Source of the DNA: an uncultured Lachnospiraceae bacterium
GTDB taxonomy: Bacteria; Bacillota; Clostridia; Lachnospirales; Lachnospiraceae
Length of the DNA stretch: 17,297 nucleotides
Direction of reading: 5' to 3'
Assembly: GCA_910580195.1 (NCBI GenBank)
Contig: CAJTWA010000066.1
Coordinates: 1 to 17,297, forward strand
Part shown: positions 1-6,151 of the stretch, one piece after another
How positions within the stretch are numbered: position 1 is the stretch's first letter
How the letters are laid out: the number at the start of each line of letters is the position of its first letter
Notes under the pieces: generated by a model
Databases searched by the model: none
What the model was told of the DNA's origin: nothing
The model's input: only the letters and a program-made list of their open reading frames with translations
Position numbers and translations under genes: made by a program

Positions 1-720
1 ACAGACAAAGAGGGAGAAAAAACATTCACTTGTACAGTCTGCGGAAAGACGAAAACAGAAACGCTTGGCAAGCTGCCGGAATCGCATAAGCACAGCTACG
101 GAACGGAGTGGAAATTTGACAGCAATAATCACTGGCATGAATGTTCCTGCGGAGAAAAGAGTGGCACAGCCGCCCATACATGGGACAGCGGAAGGGTAAC
201 AGTGCAGCCGACTACAGACAAAGAGGGAGAAAAAACATACACCTGTACAGTCTGCGGAAAGACGAAAACAGAAACGCTTGATAAATTGCCGCCATCGCAT
301 AAGCACAGCTACGGAACAGATTGGAAGTCAGACAATAGCAACCACTGGCATGAATGTTCCTGCGGAGAAAAGAGTGGTACAGCCGCCCATACATGGGACA
401 GCGGAAGGGTAACAGTGCAGCCGACTACAGACAAAGAGGGAGAAAAAACATACACCTGTACAGTCTGCGGAAAGACGAAAACAGAAACGCTTGATAAATT
501 GCCGCCATCGCATAAGCACAGCTACGGAACAGATTGGAAGTCAGACAATAGCAACCACTGGCATGAATGTTCCTGCGGAGAAAAGAGCGAAACAGCCGTC
601 CATACATGGGACAGCGGAACAGTGACAGTGCAGCCGACCACGGACAGAGAGGGAGAAAAAACATTTACCTGTACAGTCTGTGGCAGAACGAGAACAGAAA
701 CGCTTGATAAGCTGCCACCA
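1..720 (+). repeat. 213-bp in-frame tandem repeat, three copies plus a partial fourth
   Basis: Copies start at 1, 214 and 427, with a partial copy at 640 that ends at about 720. The period is exactly 213 bases (71 codons), so the frame is kept. Copies 2 and 3 are identical over about their first 165 bases and differ only near their ends. Copy 1 and the partial copy 4 are more diverged. This points to a recent duplication or conversion of the middle copies. Confidence 0.95.
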
Positions 721-1587
721 TCACATACTGAGAGCAGCCAGCCGGGAGATAAGAAGCCGGATAATAATAGTAATCAGCCGGACAACAAAAACACAGGAGA
801 AAATCAGCCGAATAATCCGAGTGGTGGAAATACAGAGGATACGGAAGCTGATGCCAAAATTCCCTTTATCAAAGACAAGGATGGTAAGAACGGCTGGGAC
901 GTGATCCGCACCGAGGAAGAAAAGGCAGAGGAAGGAAGTATTATCAATATAGATATGAATGGCTCTGCTGTTGTTCCGGGAGATATTTTTGACAGCATCA
1001 AGGGAAAAGACATCACGATTACCTTTGATATGGGAAACGGCATCATTTGGAGTGTGAATGGAAAGAGCATCACCACGGATAAAGCGGATGATATTGATTT
1101 TTCCGTAAAAACGGGAACAAATGCTATCCCGGTGGATATAGTGAACAACATCACCGGGGAGCGTTACAGTATCCAGTTAAGCCTGTCCCATGAAGGCGAA
1201 TTTGGCTTTACCGCAATCCTTTCTATCAATCTCGGTAAAGATAATGCAGGGCTTACCGCAAATCTGTATTACTACAATGAAAGCACAGGTGAGCTTGAAT
1301 TTGTCTGTGCTGACATGGTTGCAGAGGACGGTATGGTATCGCTTGCCTTTACCCATGCTTCAGATTATGCTGTTGTGATTGATGCAGATTCTATGGAGCA
1401 GGAAACAGGTGCAGGAAGTACAGCAGAAGCCCCAAAGACTGGCGAGGAAAGTACATCGACTGACACAACAGATACCAGTGTGAAAAATGATTTGTGGAAC
1501 CGGATATGGGTATTCGTGCTTTGCGGAGTGCTGGTTGTTGCAGGCTTGGGAATTTTCTTTGTAAGAAAAAAGAAAAAAGATGAGTAA
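1..1587 (+). CDS. Repeat-rich sortase-anchored cell-surface protein, 5' truncated by the window
   Basis: The reading frame is open from base 1, so the start lies upstream and 528 residues are visible. The N-terminal part is three full tandem copies of a 71-residue unit plus a partial fourth (to about residue 240). Each unit has a CTVCG pair and an HWHECSCGEKS segment, a zinc-ribbon-like Cys/His pattern known from Firmicutes surface proteins. An Asn/Pro/Asp-rich linker follows (about 240-280), then a beta-rich domain containing the LYYYNESTGELEFV and FTHASDYAVVID segments common in Lachnospiraceae surface proteins. The C-terminus has an APKTGEE sortase-like motif, a Thr/Ser spacer, a membrane helix (IWVFVLCGVLVVAGLGIFFV) and an RKKKKDE tail. 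The motif is a variant of LPxTG and its distance from the helix is longer than usual. A likely role is adhesion or cell contact during conjugation; this is inferred from position only. Confidence 0.85.
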   Translation, partial: TDKEGEKTFTCTVCGKTKTETLGKLPESHKHSYGTEWKFDSNNHWHECSCGEKSGTAAHTWDSGRVTVQPTTDKEGEKTYTCTVCGKTKTETLDKLPPSHKHSYGTDWKSDNSNHWHECSCGEKSGTAAHTWDSGRVTVQPTTDKEGEKTYTCTVCGKTKTETLDKLPPSHKHSYGTDWKSDNSNHWHECSCGEKSETAVHTWDSGTVTVQPTTDREGEKTFTCTVCGRTRTETLDKLPPSHTESSQPGDKKPDNNSNQPDNKNTGENQPNNPSGGNTEDTEADAKIPFIKDKDGKNGWDVIRTEEEKAEEGSIINIDMNGSAVVPGDIFDSIKGKDITITFDMGNGIIWSVNGKSITTDKADDIDFSVKTGTNAIPVDIVNNITGERYSIQLSLSHEGEFGFTAILSINLGKDNAGLTANLYYYNESTGELEFVCADMVAEDGMVSLAFTHASDYAVVIDADSMEQETGAGSTAEAPKTGEESTSTDTTDTSVKNDLWNRIWVFVLCGVLVVAGLGIFFVRKKKKDE

Positions 1588-1620
1588 AGGAAAGATGTTT
1601 TTATCAAGGAGGGTGCATAC

Positions 1621-1710
1621 ATGAGAGTTTTATGGAGAATGGCTGCCCGCAGTCCAACGGTAATTTGCACGGCAGGTCTGCGGCACAGCTACAAACAAAA
1701 AATCATATAA
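1621..1710 (+). CDS. Small ORF of 29 residues, unknown
   Basis: ATG at 1621 is preceded by AAGGAGGG (1606-1613) with a 7-base spacer, a very good ribosome-binding site. The product starts MRVLWRMAARSP and ends in HSYKQKII. It is basic with no visible domain. It sits 33 bases after the surface-protein stop and 15 bases before the next ATG, so it is probably co-transcribed with both. I do not recognise it. The strong Shine-Dalgarno is the only real support for translation. Confidence 0.45.
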   Translation: MRVLWRMAARSPTVICTAGLRHSYKQKII

Positions 1711-1725
1711 TGAAGGAGGTTCTTT

Positions 1726-2357
1726 ATGAAACTAAACGGACAAGAGGAAAGCAGCATAATATTAGGTGTTAGGTCTTCGGATGTGCAGACAAGCACCGTG
1801 GATGAGTCCGGAGCAAAAAACATAGGGATGATGTAGGGAGCGAATTTCTCTGCCCGAAAAGTACTCAGGTTATTGTAGGAAGGATGCATCTGGGTGATGA
1901 AAACGGCAAAACCACCTATAAATATGGTGCGATTTCTTTTCTGAATGATGACAACAATGAGTATGAATTTAAGCTGTCAGATGTAATGTATTCAGACTAC
2001 TTTCAGGAAAATAGCTCTGCTTTTAACTGCGAAGATCATTATTTGGAAGGAACATTGATTGTAGGAAGGGAGCATATTGGGGATGAGAAAGGGAAGACCA
2101 GATATGCATACAAAAAGCTATATGCAAAGGCAAAAAAAGATAAAGAGTGGACCTTATGCAAATTAAATTCTACTATGAAGGCTGAATGTACTACTAAGGA
2201 AAGCAGTGGATTATGGGCAGAAAAATTGATAACAGTTGAACGTGATTCTAATGATTCTGAACCAGAAAAAACTTATTATGCTCCAATGTACGGACGGAAA
2301 CATAGTGGAGATGAAAATGGAGAAACTATCACATATTTCGCCTGTATGGAATTATAA
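1726..2357 (+). pseudogene. Unknown triplicated-motif protein, split by a -1 frameshift (programmed or mutational)
   Basis: The 5' part starts at ATG 1726 after GAAGGAGG (1712-1719), begins MKLNGQEESS, and stops at 1834-1836 after 36 codons. The 3' part lies in the -1 frame: it is open from 1806, its first ATG is 1884, and it ends at 2357. The 1884 ATG has AGGAAGG directly against it with no spacer, so independent initiation looks poor. At 1815-1821 the upper frame reads GCA AAA AAC, the canonical A_AAA_AAC slippery heptamer in the correct phase. A -1 shift there joins both parts into about 210 residues. An A-run indel would look the same. The 3' part contains three copies of a GRxHxGDExGxT motif. 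No family is recognised; the element context suggests an accessory ICE gene. Confidence 0.5.
1884..2357 (+). CDS. 3' reading frame of the split gene, with three GRxHxGDExGxT motifs
   Basis: This is the conservative version of the gene: 157 residues from ATG 1884. The motif occurs as GRMHLGDENGKT (its GR encoded just before this ATG), GREHIGDEKGKT (residues 61-72) and GRKHSGDENGET (137-148), each followed within a few residues by aromatic residues. Because the first motif begins upstream of the ATG, the true protein must start earlier, which supports the frameshift explanation. There is no signal peptide or membrane segment. The protein is charged and looks soluble. Function is unknown. Confidence 0.5.
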   Translation: MHLGDENGKTTYKYGAISFLNDDNNEYEFKLSDVMYSDYFQENSSAFNCEDHYLEGTLIVGREHIGDEKGKTRYAYKKLYAKAKKDKEWTLCKLNSTMKAECTTKESSGLWAEKLITVERDSNDSEPEKTYYAPMYGRKHSGDENGETITYFACMEL

Positions 2358-2690
2358 GACAGGGCAGAGTTGGAGGATTGCTCCATAGGAGTATATATCT
2401 GGTTAAAAAACGTGATGAATAGTAAAGGAAAGCCGGTAGTTTCTTTGCAGATTCTGCTGGCTTTCCTTAATGAATTGATGTTGCTTATTTTGGGTAATCA
2501 TACATATTATTGTTTGTAAAATACAGCGGAAGTCGATTGGAAAATGGAGTGAAATACATGAAAGAACGATATAGGGAAATACACAGCGGAAAGTATGGAT
2601 CAGAACAAAATATAGAGTTGGTAGCATACATCAGAGGGTATTGCAACAGAGAAAAAACTCGTTGCGATACCCTCTTTTTTAATGTCGAAT
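2358..2690. other. Intergenic stretch between the unknown gene and the relaxase 3' end
   Basis: It holds a long hairpin with arms 2425-2439 and 2454-2468 (15 pairs including two G-T, 14-base loop) lacking a good T-run, and the terminator described at 2633-2680. A short ORF beginning at ATG 2558 (MKERYREIHSGKYG) runs through the terminator into the antisense of the relaxase and is not called. I see nothing else here. Confidence 0.6.
2633..2680 (+). terminator. Rho-independent terminator
   Basis: Arms AGAGGGTATTGCAAC (2633-2647) and GTTGCGATACCCTCT (2661-2675) pair over 15 positions with one G-T. They are followed by a T-run (2675-2680). It ends plus-strand transcription coming from the surface-protein side and faces the convergent relaxase gene, whose stop lies at 2691. 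Confidence 0.85.
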
Positions 2691-4115
2691 TTAGAGGGAT
2701 TGGGTATTTTTGTCAATCTTTTTGTCGGCAGCTTGCTGTTCTGGATTACGGTCAAGATATTGGTTGAGGTTATCCAGTTTCCGGTTCAGGTCAGCGGCTT
2801 CTCTCTCGGCAGATTTATAGGTTTTCTGTAAAGCCTGCTTCTTGGAATAGAGAGAATTATAGTCGCTGCGGAGCTTTTCGACATCAAGATTTTTCGTGTC
2901 AATGCCTAATCGTTTCAGCATATTTTCCGCACCGTCATGGAGGATAAGCTCTGTTTCATGGCGGCGCAGGTAGGCATCTTTATCCTTGGATTTTTTGTAG
3001 CGGACATGATAGATATGGTTGGTTTTGTACTGCTCTGCATACTTTAAAATCTGTCCTAAATCTTTTAGCTGGCGCTCGGTTTCCACAAGGCTTTCACGGG
3101 CTGTTTTTGCCAGTGTGGACTTGGCGGAAATCTGATTTTCAAGCTCTGCAATGGAGCCTGCCTGACTGTAGCTTGCGGCAGCAATTTTGAGGTTTTGAAT
3201 ATCTGCCCAATGTTTTAAGCCGGGGCTTTGTGCAAACTTATCCTCGGTTGTGTCAATAAGAGTTTTTCTTGAATAATCTTTGACAATGGGCTTCTTTCTG
3301 GTCGGGAACGGCACACGCTTTTTTTCCTTTGCAAGTGCCTTTTCCGTGATGCGTTCCTTAATCCGTTCTTTGGTGTACTCTGCACCTAAAGACTTTGCGC
3401 TGCCACGGACAAAACGCTCCCTGTCCAGAGGACGGAATGAGATAAATTTGTGTGCGTTTTCCCCGAAGTCGCTGCCCTTAACCTCGTAGCCTTTTGCCCG
3501 TATCAGCTCAATACAGTCCTCATAAGTTGAGGCGTTTTTTATGGCTTCGTCGATGTCGGCTTTTAACTGTTCTTTCCATGAAGAACCGCTTCTGCCAGCC
3601 TGCCATTCCTTATATGTTTTGCCTCTGGCTGCGCCCTTTGCAGCCATTGTTTTTGCTCCCGGAGTAATGATGGAAAGCTCATGCTCCCGGCAGAGGTTAT
3701 CGCTCAGGCTGCGGATGTTGTAATAGGTCTTTTTACAGTCATGATATTTTTCATGGTTGATGTTATCAGCGGCGCAGAAAATGATGTGGTTGTGGACGTG
3801 TCCTTTATCTATATGGGTGCTGACAACGTAAGAGTATTTTCCCTCTAAAAGTTTGTCTGCAAGCTCCACGCCTATCTGGTGGGCTTCCTTATAAGAAACC
3901 TCGCCGGGGAGAAAAGACTGTATCAGGTGGTAGGCTTTATTTGGATCGGACTGCTTGGTTTTTGACAGTGCAAATTTAAAATCATATGCGGCGGTTTCGG
4001 GGCTGCACCCATAAGAAGAAATCAGTATGCCCTCATCGGTTTTGTCGGGGTTGCAGATATAGTCTACTGCTTTATGGACGGTTGCCGTGATAGCATGGAT
4101 TTTTGTGTATGCCAT
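2691..4115 (-). CDS. Relaxase/mobilization nuclease (MobA/VirD2-type, probably MOBP)
   Basis: The 474-residue protein nicks oriT, stays bound to the 5' end and pilots the strand into the recipient. The N-terminal relaxase domain is residues 1 to about 240. Tyr19 in AVDYICNP is the likely nicking residue. The metal-binding motif III is H101-I-D-K-G-H106-V-H108-N-H110. From about residue 310 the protein is Lys/Glu-rich and helical, probably coiled coil. The start ATG lies inside mobC (52-base overlap), the usual arrangement for this pair. The length suits a complete MOBP relaxase and the frame is intact. It is probably functional, moving this element or mobilizing others in cis. The MOBP7/Tn1549 subfamily is my inference. 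Confidence 0.92.
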   Translation of the reverse strand: MAYTKIHAITATVHKAVDYICNPDKTDEGILISSYGCSPETAAYDFKFALSKTKQSDPNKAYHLIQSFLPGEVSYKEAHQIGVELADKLLEGKYSYVVSTHIDKGHVHNHIIFCAADNINHEKYHDCKKTYYNIRSLSDNLCREHELSIITPGAKTMAAKGAARGKTYKEWQAGRSGSSWKEQLKADIDEAIKNASTYEDCIELIRAKGYEVKGSDFGENAHKFISFRPLDRERFVRGSAKSLGAEYTKERIKERITEKALAKEKKRVPFPTRKKPIVKDYSRKTLIDTTEDKFAQSPGLKHWADIQNLKIAAASYSQAGSIAELENQISAKSTLAKTARESLVETERQLKDLGQILKYAEQYKTNHIYHVRYKKSKDKDAYLRRHETELILHDGAENMLKRLGIDTKNLDVEKLRSDYNSLYSKKQALQKTYKSAEREAADLNRKLDNLNQYLDRNPEQQAADKKIDKNTQSL

Positions 4116-4405
4116 ACCTTTTGCATCAGCTCCTTTACTTCTTTTACATCGGCTTCGTATACGTTGCCTGTGGCGTTCATACGCTTTGCAATCTGGTTTA
4201 AGTTGTTCCCGATTTTGGCAAGCGCAGAGTTGTATTCCCGTAGTTCTGTATAGTCAATGTCATAGACATAACCATATATGATTAGATGCCGCAGGAAAGA
4301 GGATTTATCTTTCATTCCTGATGCTTTCTGTTTTTGCGTGAGGATATAATCTTCGTCCTCGTTTAGATAAATCTGAATAGGAATTTTGCGTTCTCTGTTT
4401 GGCAT
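4064..4405 (-). CDS. mobC: MobC-like mobilization accessory protein
   Basis: The 113-residue product begins MPNRERKIPIQIYLNEDE, a ribbon-helix-helix-like N-terminus. Its C-terminal half contains YNSALAKIGNNLNQIAKRMN, which is characteristic of the bacterial MobC family: small DNA-binding proteins that help the relaxase open oriT. GAAAGGAGC (minus strand, 4412-4420) precedes ATG 4405 with a 6-base spacer. It overlaps the relaxase start by 52 bases, so the two are translationally coupled. The region directly upstream (4406 to about 4840) is dense in inverted repeats and is the expected oriT and MobC target. Confidence 0.88.
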   Translation of the reverse strand: MPNRERKIPIQIYLNEDEDYILTQKQKASGMKDKSSFLRHLIIYGYVYDIDYTELREYNSALAKIGNNLNQIAKRMNATGNVYEADVKEVKELMQKVWHTQKSMLSRQPSIKQ

Positions 4406-4605
4406 TTTGAAGCTCCTTTCTTTGCATTGATGTTTAAAAAATGCGGTTGATTATGCCGTATCCGGCGGTTGTTTTTTTGGCAAAAGCTGTCAGTGCTGCG
4501 TAAGCTGGCGCAATGGCTTTTGCGCTTTTAGGGGGACAGGGGGATATGCCCTCTGCAAGCCAATTTCTTCAAGTTTCTACTTGTAAGAAACTTGGGGAAA
4601 TTGAA

Positions 4606-4625
4606 GCTCATGTCATGACATGAGC
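4606..4625. repeat. Perfect 20-bp palindrome in the oriT candidate
   Basis: GCTCATGTCATGACATGAGC is self-complementary without a spacer. That suits a dimeric protein operator better than an RNA hairpin. It follows immediately after the 18-pair inverted repeat at 4561-4603. It may be a MobC or regulator binding site; this is inferred from position. Confidence 0.7.
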
Positions 4626-4774
4626 AGTGCTTGCTATTCTTGTGCAAACTGCCCGTAGGGAGTTTGCGTGTTGTACGAGCTTAGGCGAGTGTCTTACAAC
4701 ACATAAGGGCGTTACCGCCCGTCTTTTGTAAAGCCTTTCGGTATTTGGGCTGTAAGAGGATTACTTTGGCAAAT

Positions 4775-4832
4775 AAAAAACTGCCACAACCAGAACAGGG
4801 CAGAATTACCCTGCTTCGGCTTATAGCAGTTT
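4775..4832 (-). terminator. Terminator or attenuator in the leader of the mob transcript
   Basis: Read on the minus strand, AAACTGC (4826-4832) pairs with GCAGTTT (4778-4784), which is followed by a run of Ts (4780-4775). An inner stem CAGGG/CCCTG (4809-4813 with 4796-4800) extends to 7 pairs with a wobble. It lies about 370 bases upstream of mobC in the same orientation. It could therefore end read-through from the regulator side or act as an attenuator for mobC-relaxase. Confidence 0.45.
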
Positions 4833-5065
4833 GAGTGTACTTTTAAGAATTTATGATTTTATCCACTAAAAATTTTAACAAGCGGCAGGGGAAAAGTCAA
4901 CAAAAGATGGCAGGAAAAACGAAAGGTTTGGTATAGAGGCTGTCAAAACAGTAAAGCCAGACAGCACTTAAAAAATTTTTTTAAATTATTTTTTTGAATA
5001 AGACGGGTTTTGTCGGGTTCGTTTTTTACAATAGAATTTGAAATTTAGCAGAAGGGGGGTGAAGC

Positions 5066-5395
5066 ATGAATACGACTAACCGCAGAACGGAAATCATGAA
5101 TATTCTGATTCTCCGGCGGCATACAACGGCGAGGGAACTGGCAGACGAACTTGGTGTCACTACCCGCACAATACAGAGAGATATTCAGGCTTTATCCCCC
5201 GGCTTCCCGGTTTATACAAAGCAGGGCGGAGATGGTGGAATTTATATAGGGGACGATTACAAGCCATATGTGAATACTCTTTCCGCTGACGAGTTAGATA
5301 CATTGTGCGAGATTTATAGACAGGCAGAGGGCGTACATAAGAAAATTTTGTTGCAGATTTTACATAAATACGGACCCGATAAGCTGGAGATTTAA
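5066..5395 (+). CDS. Short HTH transcriptional regulator (HTH_11/DeoR-like)
   Basis: A 109-residue protein with an N-terminal winged-helix segment: NRRTEIMNILILRRHTTARE, then LADELGVTTRTIQRDIQALS. The core LADELGVTTRTIQRDI is typical of HTH_11 domains in WYL and DeoR-type regulators. A short helical C-terminus follows (from about residue 72), and there is no WYL or sugar-binding domain, so the protein is much shorter than those families. The start ATG 5066 follows GAAGGGGGGTGA. Such stand-alone short HTH proteins are frequent in Clostridial ICEs between mobC and the recombinase. It probably regulates the neighbouring mob or excision genes, or itself. The palindrome at 4606-4625 is a possible but untested operator. 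Confidence 0.8.
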   Translation: MNTTNRRTEIMNILILRRHTTARELADELGVTTRTIQRDIQALSPGFPVYTKQGGDGGIYIGDDYKPYVNTLSADELDTLCEIYRQAEGVHKKILLQILHKYGPDKLEI

Positions 5396-5396
5396 C

Positions 5397-5480
5397 CTTG
5401 TCATTCCGCTAAAGCACATAATCTTTACAGAACCGTTCATAGCAGACGGAGAGTGCTTATGTGCTTTTTGGGCTGACAAG
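5397..5480 (+). terminator. Nested inverted repeat after the HTH gene, probable terminator
   Basis: The inner arms AAAGCACATAA (5411-5421) and TTATGTGCTTT (5457-5467) match perfectly and are followed by Ts. Outer arms CTTGTCA (5397-5403) and TGACAAG (5474-5480) also match. The HTH stop is at 5393-5395, directly upstream. The large loop (35 bases) is unusual for a plain terminator. Confidence 0.55.
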
Positions 5481-5719
5481 TCCAGAAATGATTTTATCCA
5501 AAACGGACAGAAAATTTTGTCCAGGTGTACCTTGAAAATTGAATATGCAAATACATACGGGACGTGTGGGATATGCGGAGCCGCTATGCGGACACGCCAA
5601 GAACTGCCTGCTTTCATTTTTGTGTGAAAGTGTATGCGAGGGAATATTAAAATCTGGTATTGAAGCTAAGGCAGTGAGCGATGAATGTCTGGCAAAAAGT
5701 GTAGCAGTTACATGAGGCT
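5481..5719. other. Gene-free stretch between the HTH terminator and the degenerate ORF
   Basis: It contains a short inverted repeat GGACA/TGTCC (5505-5509, 5518-5522) and a small GC-rich imperfect hairpin around GCGGAGCCGC (about 5574-5583). No convincing start with a ribosome-binding site is seen. It may be remnant DNA from an earlier accessory insertion. Confidence 0.4.
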
Positions 5720-6079
5720 ATGAGGCATATCTTTGATAATGATACTTCCGGTTTTTCCGGTCAATATAGAATGACGGTGCGATACCGATGTGGACAGTGT
5801 AATGAGCTGTCACCTGTATGTGTTTTTTGAAAAGAATTGGAGGAAGTTTTGTCTGTTGATGAGAGCCGGGAAAGAGATTCGTGGTTGTCATGGGCAGATA
5901 AAGCCATAATTATTGAAAGGGGGCATTTGGTGAAGAAAAAAGATTTGTTGGAATACAGTCTACAAATAGCAATGCTAAACCAATTAAAAAACAAAAAAAT
6001 GATAAACGACAAAGAATACGATATGATTTTAAAAAGATTAAAAAGTGATTACGGAGTAGTTTCAAATATTTGCTGTTGA
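5720..6079 (+). pseudogene. Small ORF interrupted by an in-frame TGA (5828-5830); its 3' end is a SHOCT-like protein
   Basis: From ATG 5720 one frame reads MRHIFDNDTSGFSGQYRMTV, then a Cys pair (RCGQCNELSPVCVF), then TGA at 5828. The same frame continues open for 82 codons to TGA 6077-6079. If TGA replaced a Trp codon (TGG), the product would be about 119 residues and fully in frame. A 120-codon frame with a single stop and sensible hydrophilic sequence on both sides suggests a point nonsense mutation. The 3' end can also be translated alone (see 5930-6079). The family is not recognised. Confidence 0.4.
5930..6079 (+). CDS. SHOCT-like small protein upstream of the recombinase
   Basis: The GTG start at 5930 follows AAAGGGGG (5916-5923) with a 6-base spacer and gives 49 residues, MKKKDLLEYSLQIAMLNQLK onward. 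The pattern LQIAMLNQLKNKKMINDKEY followed by DYGVV resembles SHOCT-type helical hairpins, where a leucine-rich helix is followed by I-x-x-x-E-Y. Similar short ORFs often precede large serine recombinases in Firmicutes elements. It ends 72 bases before the recombinase start, and the recombinase -35 box begins inside its last codons. Function is unknown; a recombination-directionality role is only a guess. Confidence 0.55.
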   Translation: MKKKDLLEYSLQIAMLNQLKNKKMINDKEYDMILKRLKSDYGVVSNICC

Positions 6080-6104
6080 TTTTTGTTTCCTTATAGTGTA
6101 TAAT
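6076..6104 (+). promoter_or_regulatory. Sigma-A-type promoter of the serine recombinase
   Basis: TTGATT (6076-6081) and a perfect TATAAT (6099-6104) are separated by 17 bases. The recombinase ribosome-binding site lies about 35 bases downstream. This gives the recombinase its own promoter. Confidence 0.8.
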
Positions 6105-6151
6105 CTCAATGTGAGTACACAATAGGAAAACAACTATAGGAGGTGATATAT

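Larger units (their letters stand above)
4406..5065. other. 660-base noncoding region with candidate oriT
   Basis: No gene is visible. Inverted repeats run in series: GCGCAA/TTGCGC (4508-4513, 4520-4525); an 18-pair stem with two G-T pairs (4561-4578 with 4586-4603); a perfect 20-bp palindrome (4606-4625); a stem-loop around GCAAACT/AGTTTGC with inner CCC/GGG (4644-4667); GTGTTGTA/TACAACAC (4668-4675, 4695-4702); and GGGCG/CGCCC (4707-4711, 4716-4720). A series of such repeats immediately upstream of mobC is how oriT regions of mobilizable elements look. The nick site itself cannot be assigned. The rest, 4840-5065, is AT-rich leader DNA before the HTH gene. Confidence 0.6.

Noticed and set aside
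2510..2767. Plus-strand ORF across the region between the unknown gene and the relaxase end
   Set aside because: It runs through a strong terminator hairpin and T-run and then antisense to the relaxase 3' end. Its continuation has no protein-like character.
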